Source: Ottelia alismoides
Lineage: Eukaryota; Streptophyta; Magnoliopsida; Alismatales; Hydrocharitaceae
DNA: 64,000 nt
Assembly: GCA_037367405.1 (NCBI GenBank)
Contig: JAZKJV010008274.1
Location: forward strand, 310,001 to 374,000
Direction: 5' to 3'
The notes under the pieces were generated by a model. The model did no database searches. It saw only the letters and a list, made by a program, of their open reading frames with translations, and was not told the origin of the DNA. Of the stretch, positions 35,444 through 47,201 are shown piece by piece; the first letter of the stretch is position 1; every line of letters starts with the position of its first letter. The position numbers and the translations under genes are program-made.

Positions 35444-36753
35444 ACCATGCTTATCCCTGAGCATCAAAAGAAAAGCCATGAGGTGAAATGAGATTGGGTT
35501 TCACACCAAGACCATGAGATGAAGGTGAAAATGAAACTAAACTCGACCCTTGGATTATTAGTGTGGCAGAACTTTTGTGAGACTTAGAATTTTAAAATCA
35601 ACAGTCTTCAAGTTCTACACATCATTGTCACAGTTTCGGCTCAGAAGTCATCTTAGATCAATCCTCTTCCCAAAGCATACCCTATGAACATTTAAGGTTT
35701 TAGCTCTTCCCATCTAGAATGTCGGACTATCATGCTCATCTCCTCTCTAGTAATTCATCCTCAGGGAGTCAGGTATTTCCTTCTAAGGTCTGTCGCGCTG
35801 TGTTCACAATTGAATTGGGGGGAGAAATTAGAAGAAGGAGAAAAGAACGAGAGGGTGGCCAGTATAGTCACCTCTCCTTGTGAAGATGGCCAGTGTAGCA
35901 GGATCTTCACCAAGATCTGTAGGTTTTCTTGAAGCTTGGACCTTTCTGGTCAGATACTTATTTGGTAGAATGCTTCTTTGTGTTTGGAGTTTTTGGTGGT
36001 TCTGCTTGGATCTTTTTGTTCCCCTATGGATATAGAATCTTTTTGTCTCCGTACATTTTTTTGGGGTCTTAGAAAAAATTATGCCCAGCCGTCCATCCCT
36101 TTTCCGAAGCTTTATTTCAACCCGTACTCCGGTCTTTAGATTTCCACGCTACCAGAAAAGAAACTCACACAGTCTTCCAACATCCCATCTAAGTTGAGCT
36201 AAGTGCATAGTGCGAGAGTACAAATTAATTCCTTATTCTAGAGTTGTACCCAGAATGAAGAGACCAGGTTAGACACTAAGAGTCAAACGCTGCACATTGT
36301 CATGTGGAACTCAAAGAATTAAGTCAAAGACCTGAAGCTTCTAAAATCCTATTTCTCGGAGAAGTTCTTCTGAAAATTAGGTGGATTAAGGTCAAGTCCA
36401 GACTACTCTCGGTTTCTGCTCATAACTCAGTTCAGAACCCAATGACTTTTCACAGATGCAAATGCTGGATGAAGTGTAGGTGTGTGAAATGCAGAATTTT
36501 TTTGTGATGATTTTATTTTGAATTTTTATTTTTTATGCAAGGGATTTTTTTGCAAAAACAAATAAGAAGCCATTTTATTCAAAAATTTTTGGGTTAGACA
36601 CAGTCAGCAAAACTTTTTTTCCCTTTTTCTTCCTTTTTTTGTTGTTTTTCTTGTTTTTTTTCAAGTTAATCACCCACCCCGTAAATACATATAGACTTAC
36701 GTGAAAGTACGAGATATGGGTAAAATATATACAAAGTATATATACAGACCCCC
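35444..36753 (-). other. Element E 3' UTR with conserved blocks
   Basis: No gene is visible. In plus coordinates: the GAAGGGAATACC block reversed (GGTATTTCCTTCTAAG, about 35772), paired GGCCAGTATAG and GGCCAGTGTAGC motifs at about 35857 and 35887, AGCTAAGTGCATAGTGCGAG at about 36198, and the GAGCTT/AAATTAGGTGG block at about 36340-36400. 36500-36700 is T-rich filler. Confidence 0.6.
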
Positions 36754-37099
36754 CTATACTTTGCGGGTGCTGTGTCCTCAGAGCACAAGAAGCATTAAGA
36801 AGACATAGCTCGGGCTAAGCGTAAGAGAGTGAAAAAGAGAAAGAAAAAGATGGTTCGGAACGTCCCACTATACTTAGGCTGTGAACAGTCTAAGTATAGA
36901 AGAAGAGCGAAAAAATGAAGTGGTTGGGATATTTGGATGAAGAGAGTATATACAGATGAGCATCGGTTCCCCCTATACTTAGGCTCTGGTCAGCCTAAGT
37001 ATAGAAGAAGGGTGGAAATAAGGCGATCGAGACAAAGGGAGAATGATATGTACTGATGGCATCGCCCCCCCTCTATAATTTGGCCTTGGAATAAGTAGA
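36754..37099 (-). other. Element E 3' UTR hairpin array
   Basis: Short hairpins lie at 36868-36899 and 36973-37004, with a degenerate one at 37073-37099. The long one lies at 36754-36825, with arms GGTGCTGTGTC and GACATAGCTCGGGCT. Stems CTTAGGCT/AGCCTAAG differ from those in A and D but still pair. Confidence 0.85.
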
Positions 37100-38097
37100 G
37101 GAAGAAGCTGTACAAGGAGACCGATGTGGTCAGGAAGGAGGGCGGTTAGCTGATGATTAAGGCGGTTTTCGGCCAATCTTTTTGTGAGCCTGCGGTGGGA
37201 GATCGTACTGACTAGAAGGAGAATAAGCATATGATTCCCAACTATTATCAGAGTTATCCTCATAAAAATCATGATGGATAGTAGATAAAGCGTTTGAGTG
37301 AGATGAAAGGTATCCATCATCAGAGTTATCCTCAGAGGAATAGTATTTGAAAGTGACACACTCAAAATATTCTGATCTTTTTGTTTCTTCAATTGTTTTC
37401 TTAGAATTCGTTCCTTCTTGTGATCATGCAGTTTGTCCTCGGATGAATACTCGGAAGTACCGGTCTCAGTCAGCACATAAGAAATAATTCCAGTGTACTT
37501 GATGAGGGCAGGAGCATCAGCTTTAGATGAATAATAGTTAGGAACGAGAGTTGTCCAACGAGAATCGAATTTTGGATCCTTGCGAAGATATGGTTTTAGA
37601 GCTACCGAATAGACTTCACTCATGTAGATTAAATTTTTCGAACCTGAGGAGGGATCATTAGATGATTCCTCTTCTGGAAGGTCAAAGGTGACTTTCTTTT
37701 TCTTGTTTCGTGAAAGTGTCGTTCCACTTGAGTATCCAGATGAATAACTATTGAAATTCTTCTCCTTGGTCAGTGTTCATCCTGCATGTTTGTTCTTAGT
37801 CTTCTAAATGTTGGTGCACTCTCGATTTGGGATGATTTGGTCAAGATATTCAGAGTAGGTTGCCCCAGGGTGCGACCATGCATATATCTTAGGATCGTGG
37901 AAGAAACATTCGTCTATTTTGAGATCTGTAGGAATTAAAATACTGGGGAGAGTCTCTGCATGTTTGCTTTCGATTGATTTGACATTTGAGCATTCCTGTG
38001 TCGTATTGATGTGTTCAAGGTAATCAGAATAGGTTGACCCAGGGTGTGACCATGCATAAGTCTCTGGATCATATGATTCATATACTTGGTTCTCCAT
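37100..38097 (-). pseudogene. Element E polyprotein C-terminal region with a duplicated YAWSHPG motif
   Basis: 37804-38097 encodes two copies of a motif of about 30 residues: DPETYAWSHPGSTYSDYLEH and DPKIYAWSHPGATYSEYLDQ. Each is followed by an Asn/Ile-rich stretch ending ECSNV or ECTNI. 37400-37623 continues with YSVALKPYLRKDPKFDSRW and a Lys-rich HDHKKERILRKQLKKQKDQ. A frameshift near 37375 moves the chain into a Ser/Asp/Tyr-rich frame (YYSSEDNSDDGYLSS, YEDNSDNSWES) down to about 37180. No domain is recognised. It lies downstream of the protease, where RT would be in a normal element. Confidence 0.65.
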
Positions 38098-38299
38098 GGT
38101 GAGAGCAGCTGGAAATGGAGCAGGAGCGAGAGTCTCTAAACCAATAGTCTCGTCAACAACCGCTATCTCAGGTGTCGCATCAGGGTAGGGCTCTTCTACC
38201 GCTTCATAGTTAGGCTGTCGGGGACTTCGTGGGTTGCCTCACAAAATCATGGTTCCTCAAAAAATGGGTGAGATCGAAGTGCTTCCAATGCTTTAAAAT

Positions 38300-38699
38300 T
38301 GATTTCCCGAGTCTCACAATCAATAATTGCCCTAGCCAATGCTAAGAATGGCTTTCCGAGAATAATTGGAGACTAGGTGAATTCTCCCTGATGTCAATAT
38401 CAATGATCGTGAAATCTACTTTGAGCGGAGCACCTTGGAATGTCATGATGACAGAAATGGTTCCTCTTGGTCGCTTTATCGATCGGTCAGCTAATTTAAC
38501 GATCTCTCATATCTTCCTGATCGGTCCGAGTTTTAGTTCGTGAAATACAGAGGTCGGGAGGATATTGATCGGTGAATCATCGTCAATTCGAGCATGGGTA
38601 AAAATTGTGTCTTTGATTATACAGTCAAATCTGGGCAACCGCTTCATTATGTGGCTCTTGGTTTTTCTCCTCAACACCAAGGAGGAGGCCATTGACAAG
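38300..38699 (-). pseudogene. Element E retropepsin remnant
   Basis: Minus-strand translation reads RFDCIIKDTIFTHARIDDDS, then PINILPTSVFHELKLGPIRK, then after a stop EIVKLADRSIKRPRG and KVDFTIIDIDI. The pattern matches Athila retropepsins (compare D: LLDSGASINIIP). The active-site Gly is Asp here, so it is inactive. Confidence 0.8.
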
Positions 38700-40110
38700 A
38701 TATGTCTTTCAATCTTTGTTCTATCCTGCCTGACTTTTTCGTCATTAATTTGTCCATTACAAATCCTTTAAGGCCGGGAAAGTGTTCAATGGCCTGTATA
38801 AAGGAAAGTTCAAACATTAGTATTGCTTCCCGTAAAGCAGGATCCAAATTCTTCATATCTTCTTCAGTCTCAATTTTTATGTAATTTTCAGGATTTTCGA
38901 TTTTTTGGTGTTTTTGAATATTCTATTTTTTGGTATTTTCTGTGTGGTGTGGTGATGTGGTGTCTTCCCTAGATGAGAAGGGGATTTGATGTTCAGTATA
39001 AGAGTCAGAGGCATAGTCATTCCTGGGGGAGTAATATGCAGAAGTGTCGCTGTCAGAATCGTCCCTAGGTTTCTGAATATCCTCAAAATTTTCAGCATGA
39101 GATCCAATCATTTCCTCATTCATTTTTATGTCCAAGCTCCCGGAGAGTGAAATTAATCGGTCAGCAAATTTTTGAAATCTATCCTCCATTAAATCGAATC
39201 TCTTATTTATCCTTGAAATATCATCCTCAAAATTTTATTCATCATCAATCATGGGAGCAGTCGGTGTGTGTTCAATAATTTCATCTTCCATTTTCATGTA
39301 TGTGCTGAGAGGATAGTTTCTTGGAATATCCGATATATGATAATTATTTTATGAAAATTTCTCAAAAATTATAGAAGGAGGCTTCTTAGTGGAAGGATTT
39401 TGTGGGAATATGTAGGTCTCATACTCAACATGCCGTGACTCGGGCATGTCATCCTGGTTTGAGTAGAGTCTACTTCCATGGTCATGATTGATTATATCCT
39501 CAAATAATGGGGTCATACAGGGTGCATATGTGTCGATATCATCCATTTGGTCCTCTATATGTATAGGCTGATCAAATGAGTGATATTTGGGTTGGTCAAT
39601 AGGGATTTGATCATTGCGGTCAATCCAACGTTGATGATCATTAAGTGCAAGTCTTTCCATCTGGGTTTGGTTTCTCGACAAGTCATGAGACTCAAAGGTA
39701 TTTTGATCTTGAAATGGTTTATTAGCGAGAAACCGAGAATAAGACAGTTCAGTCCAAGATGGTAGGTGGTCATGTGTGGTCGGATGATTCGAGTAGGAAT
39801 TCAATGAGGGGGCCGAATTCATCCGCGGGTGAAAGTCTCCCACAAATGTTGGAGGATTATTGAAAGAAGAGGATTTAGTTGATTTGGGCCTAACCGAGAC
39901 AAATTCATTTTCATAGTATAGCTCTGATGGATTTCAGATAAATGTTCGGCCATTTTTGAAAGAGCTAAAAGGAAAGGTTGGTTTGGGTTTGCAATGATTT
40001 TCATGATATGGATGCGGAGTGTTTTTGGACAAAATTCCACGATGAGGTTTAAATCAAGAAAGGAGAGAGATGATTGCACGAGATAATCAAAAGGAATTTT
40101 ATCAAATGTG
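38700..40110 (-). pseudogene. Element E polyprotein N-terminal region, no recognised gag core
   Basis: The best frame reads NPSELYYENEFVSVRPKSTK at about 39900, then GDFHPRMNSAPSLNSYSNHP (39843 down), then a long Asn/Asp/His/Gln-rich chain to 39349. After stops come MEDRFQKFADRLISLSGSLD (39189) and SFIQAIEHFPGLKGFVMDKL (about 38790). The last resembles the block before the Athila protease (compare B: PLHDALDHFLTLKNQLRN). GDFHPRMN resembles D's GDFYPTFMDPSY. The start codon cannot be fixed, because stops occur near 39955 and 40050. I find no Retrotrans_gag signature such as FPFSL...W..L. Confidence 0.65.
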
Positions 40111-41488
40111 CGGCTGTTGATCTTCGAAATCGGTTCACACACACCACTAAAAACACAAATCAAACCCTTGTGTTCACCAACTCACACAATGAAGCCGTAA
40201 GAGTTCAGCTATTATCTTTTCAATTTTAATTGGTGATAAAACAATCTTGGAAAGAATTTAGCGAGCTGTTAGGTGCAGGAAATTTCCCGAATGACTGGCC
40301 CGAATTCTTATGACTAATTGCACCTACTTTCAGTCAGTATGGGAGTAAGTACGGATCGTAGAACGGCTACCCGTTACTTAAGAATGGAGCCTTACACAAT
40401 GTCCTCTAAACCATCCACTCTTCTAAGGAAATCTGGACCGTCTACCGTTACCCGTAGATCCTCACTGAGAAGTAGCTAATCGTTTTTGGTAGAATCAATA
40501 GTCAATATGAAAATCCTGGTTTGGGCTCTAGCCTTAAGTGTCGTCTCTCGCTCACTTAGAAAAATAGAAACATCCAAGGTCGGGGTTTCTCTCCCGCAAA
40601 AATTCTTGATTTTATGGGTATTTTAGAATTGGCTATATTTAGCAGTCCTAATTTTAATTTGGTGATCGTTGAAGAATTAAGTTGAGCACAAATGCACGTC
40701 TACCGTCTAGTCCCAATTTCCTTTAGAAATATGTGACAAAACAAGAGGGAGAAGTTCGGGAAAAGCCGATGCAGCGAAAAACTATTATGCTCAGATAGAA
40801 GACTTACAGTGAATCCTTGCAATCTCCATGTGAGATGCTATACAGAAATTGAAAAATTAATCTAAAAGAATGCAAGCCGATAAAAAACCGTACCTAGTAG
40901 AAAGTTCTATTAGCGGGGATGAATTGAGTTGAATTTGGCTAAATTGAACGATCTATGTGCGTCTCAATTAAAGTGAAGTGTAGCCTTAGGTCCTATGAGC
41001 ACAATCAAAAATAAAAAATGCTCACTCAAGTCGGGCCCCACCCTCACCGGAGAGTGAAACAAGCCACGACATACCACCAAAGAATGTTTAAGGTCTTTTT
41101 ACACACACGAGAGTCCAAATGGACACCGCTATAGATGAGCAATTAATTACAGAAATAAAAATTGTAGAAAATAAAATCCTAGACTCTACGCTCTCTCACG
41201 ACTCGACTCGATCTTAAATTATTTGTGGCTTTTTTTCGGAAGTCGGTGAAGATGCGTCGGTTCTTGAAAAACCGCTCCATGTACGTCGGGTACCTCGTAA
41301 GAAAAATAGGAGAGATGGTATAAGAGAGTGACTCAAAAATAAATCAAAAATAAAAAAATAAATGCTGAAAATAAATTAAAATAAATGCAGGAGAAAAATG
41401 GAATTTACAGTGAAAAATTATGGGGGTCAGACTACCCGAATGTGAAAAACCGAACAAAAAATTTTAAGACAAAAAACTAAGCTGTTTG
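40111..41488 (-). other. Element E untranslated leader with conserved blocks
   Basis: No gene is visible. Two blocks are shared: 40230-40600 with B's leader (GACGACACTTAAGGCTAGA, ACGGGTAGCCG, CCGTACTTACT) and 40810-40930 with D's leader (GCTAATAGAACTTTCTAC, ATCGGCTTGCATT, TATAGCATCT). These are candidates for packaging or translation control signals. Confidence 0.6.
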
Positions 41489-41507
41489 TTCCCCGACAAC
41501 GGTGCCA
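41489..41507 (-). other. Element E primer binding site (tRNA-Asp type)
   Basis: The minus strand reads TGGCACCGTTGTCGGGGAA, two bases after the 5' LTR end. Confidence 0.9.
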
Positions 41508-41509
41508 TC

Positions 41510-44500
41510 TTACGAGTCCGAAATTACGCTTGTTAAAGAATTATCTCTGTCGTGCGTAAAAAATAATTTGTCGTTTCATTGTAGGAGGCAATCGGAATCG
41601 GTCAAGAAAAAAACCACAATTATTTGTCAATTTTATGTCGCGTGGTTTTATGTTTATTTTACTTGGGCAAGTCCCAAGTTTGAACACAAGGATGTAAATG
41701 AACAACCTAGAATTATGTCTATCAAAGTTCCTGCGCAGTTTTTGAGGCGGTCTTTTTTTTGTACTTTTTAATGCACTAAAGGATGCAAAATGCAATTTTA
41801 GCCTATTTTAGGGACTAAAATGCAATTATCAATCAAACAATGTCCGAAAAATATGAAACATGGCCACAATTCAAATTATGATGAAATGAATGCATTGTAA
41901 TTTTTTTGGAAATTTTGGATGCAAGATAAATTTTTTATTAATTTTTAGATGCAAATAAAATGAAATTCAATATTTAATTATAATAAATATTAAACCTAAT
42001 TATTTTCAAGGGATAAAATTATCTAAGATCGATCACTAGTGATTGATTTTAGAATAATCCTAAACCTCGAAAATACTAGATTCAATACCTATTAAAAATC
42101 AAACATTGAAATATGCAAAATGATTTTTGCAGGGCAATCTATGCATGCAAATGCAATTCTTTTTGGGCACATTTAAGCACAATTAATTCTACAATCTATG
42201 ATTTTCGGGTATTTTTAGAGCTACAATTAATCAATTACAATTTTTAGAGTACAAGATAGGAAAAATATGCTATTTTCCACAAAACAATTAATTATTAATA
42301 AACCAATGATCACAGAAATGTCCACAATATGTCAAGATGTAGAAAATTAAATGTAGAACAAAGTGCCTATTTTTTATAAATAAAATAACTAATGTAGCAG
42401 TTTAAAATACAGAAGGGAAGACAGGGGTCTCTCTGCAATATATAATGAATAGAAAAACTATAAAAATGCAGTAGGGGGACTTTTCTGTAATTACCGATAA
42501 ACCGGGGGCAACTTCTGCAAAATTCCAAGAGGTCGCGTGCTAAGCACGTGACCCTTGGTCGGCGAGGGCTAGATGGCGAATAATATAATCTCCGGGGGCT
42601 CTATTGTAATTTTGCTAGAGGGGCACATGCCCTCTGGTTGGTGGACTGGAGTATGAATAGGAGGACCTCCGGGGGCAACTTTGCAAGATGTCCCCTCACT
42701 CACGTGCACATCACGTGAGGAGGGTCTCGGACTCTGTGCCCGGCCTGTAGTACGTTGGGTCCGGCAGTAAGGGCGGGACTGGCGGAGGGTCTCCTGGCTG
42801 TGCCCGACGGTAGTGAGAGTCGTGGGCGGAAGTCGTTGGCGGCGAAGACGGGTGAATCCGGCGGAGGTGGTGATCGATGTGGCTGGCGACTGGTGATGGA
42901 ATATTCGTCGTTGGTGAAGTAATTGGTGATGACGCATCGTGGTTGGATCGTTGGTGAAGAAGGCGGTGCAGATTGTTGATGGTGTCAGTGAAGTTGTTGT
43001 TGAGGTTGGCGGTGGCTCGACGGCGCGAAGCAGCCGGATTTGGAGCAGAGTAACACGAGGTTGCACGCTGTGACGACCACTGGAGGGGGGGGGCAACCGG
43101 ATCTCCCCGGAGAGGGAAAAGGTCGGTGCTATGACCACCGGCCTCACTTCAAGCAGTGTAACTCGATGGATACTCGGAAGTTGAGGGGCGACGGTACTTT
43201 TATAGGCCCAGGGGTGAGATCGTCGGAGATGGAAATAGGGGCGATTTGGGGTTTTGATTGATGATCGGAGATCTTGAGAAGATGACGATTGATCGGTGAT
43301 GAGATTTGGGGGGTACGGTGGTGCGGCGAAATTGCCAGGATTCGAAGGGATGATGAAGATAGGAGGTCGGGGTTGATGGCATGGGTGGCACGACGATGAA
43401 TGTGGCGGAGAAATTGAGGCAACGGCGATCGATTGGGAAAGATGGCAGAGGAGGACGATGCTCCTCGGCCGTCCGATCGACCGAGATCGGACGGCCAGGA
43501 GATCGCCATGTGGCAGGTGGGGGAAAGCGGTGCACGTGCAGGGCGTGTGATTGGGAGGCACGTGCCCCGCACGTGCAGTGATTTGAATTTTTTTATAAAA
43601 AAATTAATTAATAAAAACCCCAAAAACAGCTGGTACGTGAGTGTCTCCAGGAGCTGCCACGTGTCAGCACCACAAAATTCAAAAAAATAAAAACTTTATA
43701 AAATCTAAAATAAATAGCAAACTACCTCGGATCGAAAACGTTTCTTCATGAAAATTGCTCGTCTCGATGAGATCTGCAACTTTCATGAAGACGCCAAAAC
43801 CAAAATCAATCAATTGCACAAAGTGATATTTTTGGGTATCCCATGTGCATAGAATACCTTGATTTTTGGGTTTTATATTTTTTTTGTCATTTTTAAACCA
43901 GATAAAAATCCGGAAAAAGTATGGTAAAATCAAAGATAAATATTTACACATTAATCTATTTTTTGGATTTTTATTAATTAAGAAAAAGAAGAAATAAAAT
44001 AAAATACGAAAAAGACTATTTTTGTACAAGAGTTAGTGAAGACTTGGACTAATTTGTTTCTTTGATTTCAAGCTCAGTTTGGATTTGGATTTTTACGCAT
44101 TTTAATAAAACTTTTTCAAAGAATGCAAATGAAAAAGAAATAAAATAAAATAGGTTAATTATGTACGTAAAATAATAGGTCAAAATCAGCTAAAATACAA
44201 AATGTACAAAAGAGGCCCAAAACCCAACTTTCACATACGAGCTCCAATTCACTTGAACTTGTTTTTTTTGAAGGTAATTGAATGTACATTAGTTCAAAAG
44301 TGAGTAGGATTAAAACGGACACTGTATGGGGAAGATATGAGGGTTTTAGTCCGGTAATCTTGAAACTAGGGTTTGGGTTTTTGGTCCACTTATTTGGGTT
44401 AGTGATTTTTTGTATTTTTCATTTATTCTTGTTAGTGATATGTACACAGTGGAGGTGGTTTCGGGTCATTCGGAGTTAGCATGAATTAGTTAAAAATCGA

Positions 44501-44697
44501 GGAATTTAGGCGATTTACAGGTTAATTTTGGCTGGGATTTTTGGCTTCTTATTTTGTGCAGAAATTAGTGATAAAATGCAATTCTTATTAAAACATGCAT
44601 AAATGCTAATTATGCAGAATAAATGATGAAATGCCAATGATTTTGAGGGATTTGAGCTTAATTAATGAGATTTAGAGTGATGAATATGAGATTCATG
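41510..44697 (-). repeat. Element E 5' LTR
   Basis: It matches 32130-35428. The outer tip has decayed to CATGAATCTCATATTCATCA on the minus strand. The TATA box CCTATAAAAG is at 43197-43206. The other contents are as in the 3' LTR. A 330-codon open frame at 42569-43561 crosses the TATA box and is not called a gene. Confidence 0.92.
43197..43206 (-). promoter_or_regulatory. TATA box of E 5' LTR
   Basis: CCTATAAAAGTACC on the minus strand, identical in the 3' LTR. This should be the promoter of the element's genomic RNA. Confidence 0.68.
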
Positions 44698-44724
44698 CTC
44701 ATCCACTCCATTCTCATGTGTGCC

Positions 44725-45265
44725 TTACTTAGGACGTACTTTGTCCTAAGTATACAGGGGTGTATGAGCCGAGTGTTCATTCTTCGCTTCGTTTCATCAC
44801 TCTTGTTGTTGCCTAAACTTAGGGCTCTTTTACCCTAAGTATAGGGGGAGTGATGTGTACATTCTTCGATCCCGTCTTCTATATTCATATGACTTTTTTT
44901 CTTTTCTTCTTTTCCTTTTCTTTTTTTTCTGCCAAAAAGGTGTCGCTCCTTTTTATCAGTCTTCTATACTTAGGACGTACTTTGTCCTAAGTATAGGGGG
45001 TGTGCACCCCAATTTCTTTCATTCTTTGGTCCTTTCCATTGTCTCCTCTTCTTATATATACTTAGGGATATCTTACCCTAAGTATAGAGGGAGACATTAT
45101 GAGTACGTTATGTTCATTCCCACTCTTAACCCTCCCTACCTTGTTTACAGTATGCTATACTTAGGATTATTTGATCTTAGGTATAGGGGGGATGGTCAAC
45201 TTCTCATTCGTTCATTCCTTCACTCATTTATTCTTTAGACTTTTCTATGCTCAGTACTAGTTATA
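44725..45265 (+). other. Element D 3' UTR hairpin array (six hairpins)
   Basis: Hairpins lie at 44725-44755, 44812-44848, 44964-44996, 45057-45086, 45155-45186 and a degenerate one at 45245-45265. Stems vary in step: TTAGGAC/GTCCTAA, TTAGGG/CCCTAA, TTAGGAT/ATCTTAG. Five of the six keep most of the purine 3' arm, and three run cleanly into AAGTATAGGGGG or TTAGGTATAGGGGGG. The long GGACATAG hairpin seen in the other elements is shortened here to the last degenerate copy. This is the richest array in the window. Confidence 0.88.
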
Positions 45266-47190
45266 GGGGGGTCGTATATACTCCGTATATACTTTAGCCA
45301 TAATTCATACTTTCATATTTTTAAATAATAATTATGGCTACAAATACTGACTAATTCATTAAATCATTTAATAAAAGATGTTAATTATTCCTCAATTTCT
45401 TTTTGTATATACTGATTGATAAATCAGGTAAAAATATTTTTTTGCAAAATGCTCGAAAAATAGTTTAAAAATCTTTTTGAAAATTATTTGGAAAATATTT
45501 GTTAAATATTTTCAACCTTTGTAAAACTTCTTTGTTTGTGAAATTTTCTTTTCTTTGTGTGAAATAAAAATATTTGAAAAATCATTAGCAAATGTTTGGA
45601 AAATGGTTGTAAAAATATTTTGAAAAATCTTTATATAGTGTTTGAAAAACCTTTGCAAAATGATTTTCAAATGCACGTAAATGTTTGTAAAAATTCTTTG
45701 TAAAAATTATTTGGACTTTAATTTTCATAATTGTTTGTAAATTGGTTTTCAAATAAGTTTGAGAAATATATACATCACACCAAAATTCTTTATTAACTGT
45801 TGCAAATATAAGATTCATTCCCATGTCAATATTTGTACCTAGTTTTTATCCAAAATCTTTTGTTTTCAAAAATCATAAAAACATTTGTGACACAAAAAAT
45901 ATCAAAAACATTTGCAAAATATTTTTGAAAAATATCAAAAAAAATCACATTTGCATTATCTTTGTCAAAAATCCATAAAAAGTTCAAAACATTGAAAATT
46001 GCATCACAAAAATATTTTCTGCATTGTGCATAACTTTTGCATAACATTCACATTTTTCAGATTGAGTTTGATAATTGAACCAGTCTAAGTAAAATCCGAA
46101 GATTGGAGCTTGGTTTGACATTAAACCTACCTAATAACAAGAACCTTATAGGAATTTGAGTACTTCAGGTCTAGTTGACTTAATTCTTTGAGAATTGTGA
46201 GAATTGGTTCAGTGTATTTTTGACTGCCTAAGTAGAGTAATTTGGAGCACTCACACGACTCTTGTTGATAATGACCTAACTTGGACACATGCACCTTTCA
46301 CTTGGTTCAATCACTTGGAGTGGTGAGGGGATTGGATTTGTCGGTATGAGACGTACAAAAGTGGAAATGTTTTTTCCTTGTCTAGGGAGGGAAGTGCACC
46401 CCAACCTGTCAAATAGTAGAGATGTGTAAAGACATGAGAGTCTGGGTTGCAATAATGCTTCAAAAGAAGGATAGTCTACTGACTCAAGAGGAAAAACTCC
46501 CTATATAAATGTTGCTGTAAATAGTATTTTAAAAAAAAGCAAAAAGCAAAAACTCCAAAAAAGTGGACATGCCTGATTGGAAATAAAATGCCTTACGGAG
46601 TGTATATATTTGTATAGTCAATAAGCAAGCGTGAGCTTCAAATTCATATCATGTGAGCCTACAACTGGATGACTTGACTACACTGGCCTTGCATTCTAGG
46701 ATAAGTAGCTACACTAGCTACTATCCATTATTCTCTTCACCCCCTCCTCTTGAGCTGGTTGTCACTTGAACTTAGAAGGGAATACCCCGCTCCTCGAGGA
46801 AGGAGTTGCTGGATTGTGGAATCACTAGATTGTCATTTTGGAGAAGTCAGTCACTTTGTCATTTAAGTTGAGGGGAGACATTATCAGATACACTATACGA
46901 GTAAGATTCATAGTTATAAGGATTTGCGTATGAGTTGAAGTATTCTGACCTAGCCATTGAGGAGACTTGAGCAGAGTTTTGGGATTCTCTAAGGCTGTTG
47001 TTCTTCAAATCCGATTCCCAATAAGATTCCGCCAACACGAAACTTCCAAAGGTCTGACTTAAGCTCCAAACTTTGATCTTGTGAAGACAAGTTTGACAAT
47101 TAAACTTAATCCACCTTCTTTCGTTTTCTTTTCTTTATTTTTATTTTCTACACTTATTGCATAAGTGTTTGCTAGGGACCAGTAAAGGCA
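45266..47190 (+). other. Element D 3' UTR, AT-rich spacer and conserved blocks
   Basis: No gene is visible. 45400-46040 is AT-rich, with repeated words such as TTTGCAAAAT and AAATATTTG. Then come: GATTGGAGCTTGG (46098), ACTTCAGGTCTAGTTGACTT (46163), GACACATGCACCTTTCACTT (46275), paired ACTACACTGGCC (46677) and GCTACACTAGCTAC (46708), GAAGGGAATACCCCGCTCC (46776) and the mini-hairpin GCTAGGGACCAG before the tract. Confidence 0.65.
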
Positions 47191-47201
47191 AGTATAGGGG
47201 G
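47191..47201 (+). other. Element D polypurine tract
   Basis: AGTATAGGGGG directly before the 3' LTR. The same string ends the 3' arm of the hairpin at 44964-44996. Confidence 0.87.

Larger units (their letters stand above)
32130..44697 (-). mobile_element. Element E, pol-less Athila-like LTR retrotransposon
   Basis: It is flanked by a perfect target duplication CTCAT (32125-32129 and 44698-44702). Minus-strand order: 5' LTR (41510-44697), tRNA-Asp type PBS, leader, polyprotein with retropepsin remnant, hairpin array, conserved 3' UTR, polypurine tract and 3' LTR (32130-35428). The interior is 6.1 kb and has no gag core, RT, RNase H or integrase that I can read. It is inserted at the 3' end of D's coding region. 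Confidence 0.94.

Noticed and set aside
42569..43561. 330-codon open frame in the 5' LTR of E (minus strand)
   Set aside because: It runs across the likely TATA box at 43197-43206, so it could not be transcribed whole from that promoter. Its composition is Pro/Ser/His-rich from GC-rich DNA, and the 3' LTR copy is broken into several frames.
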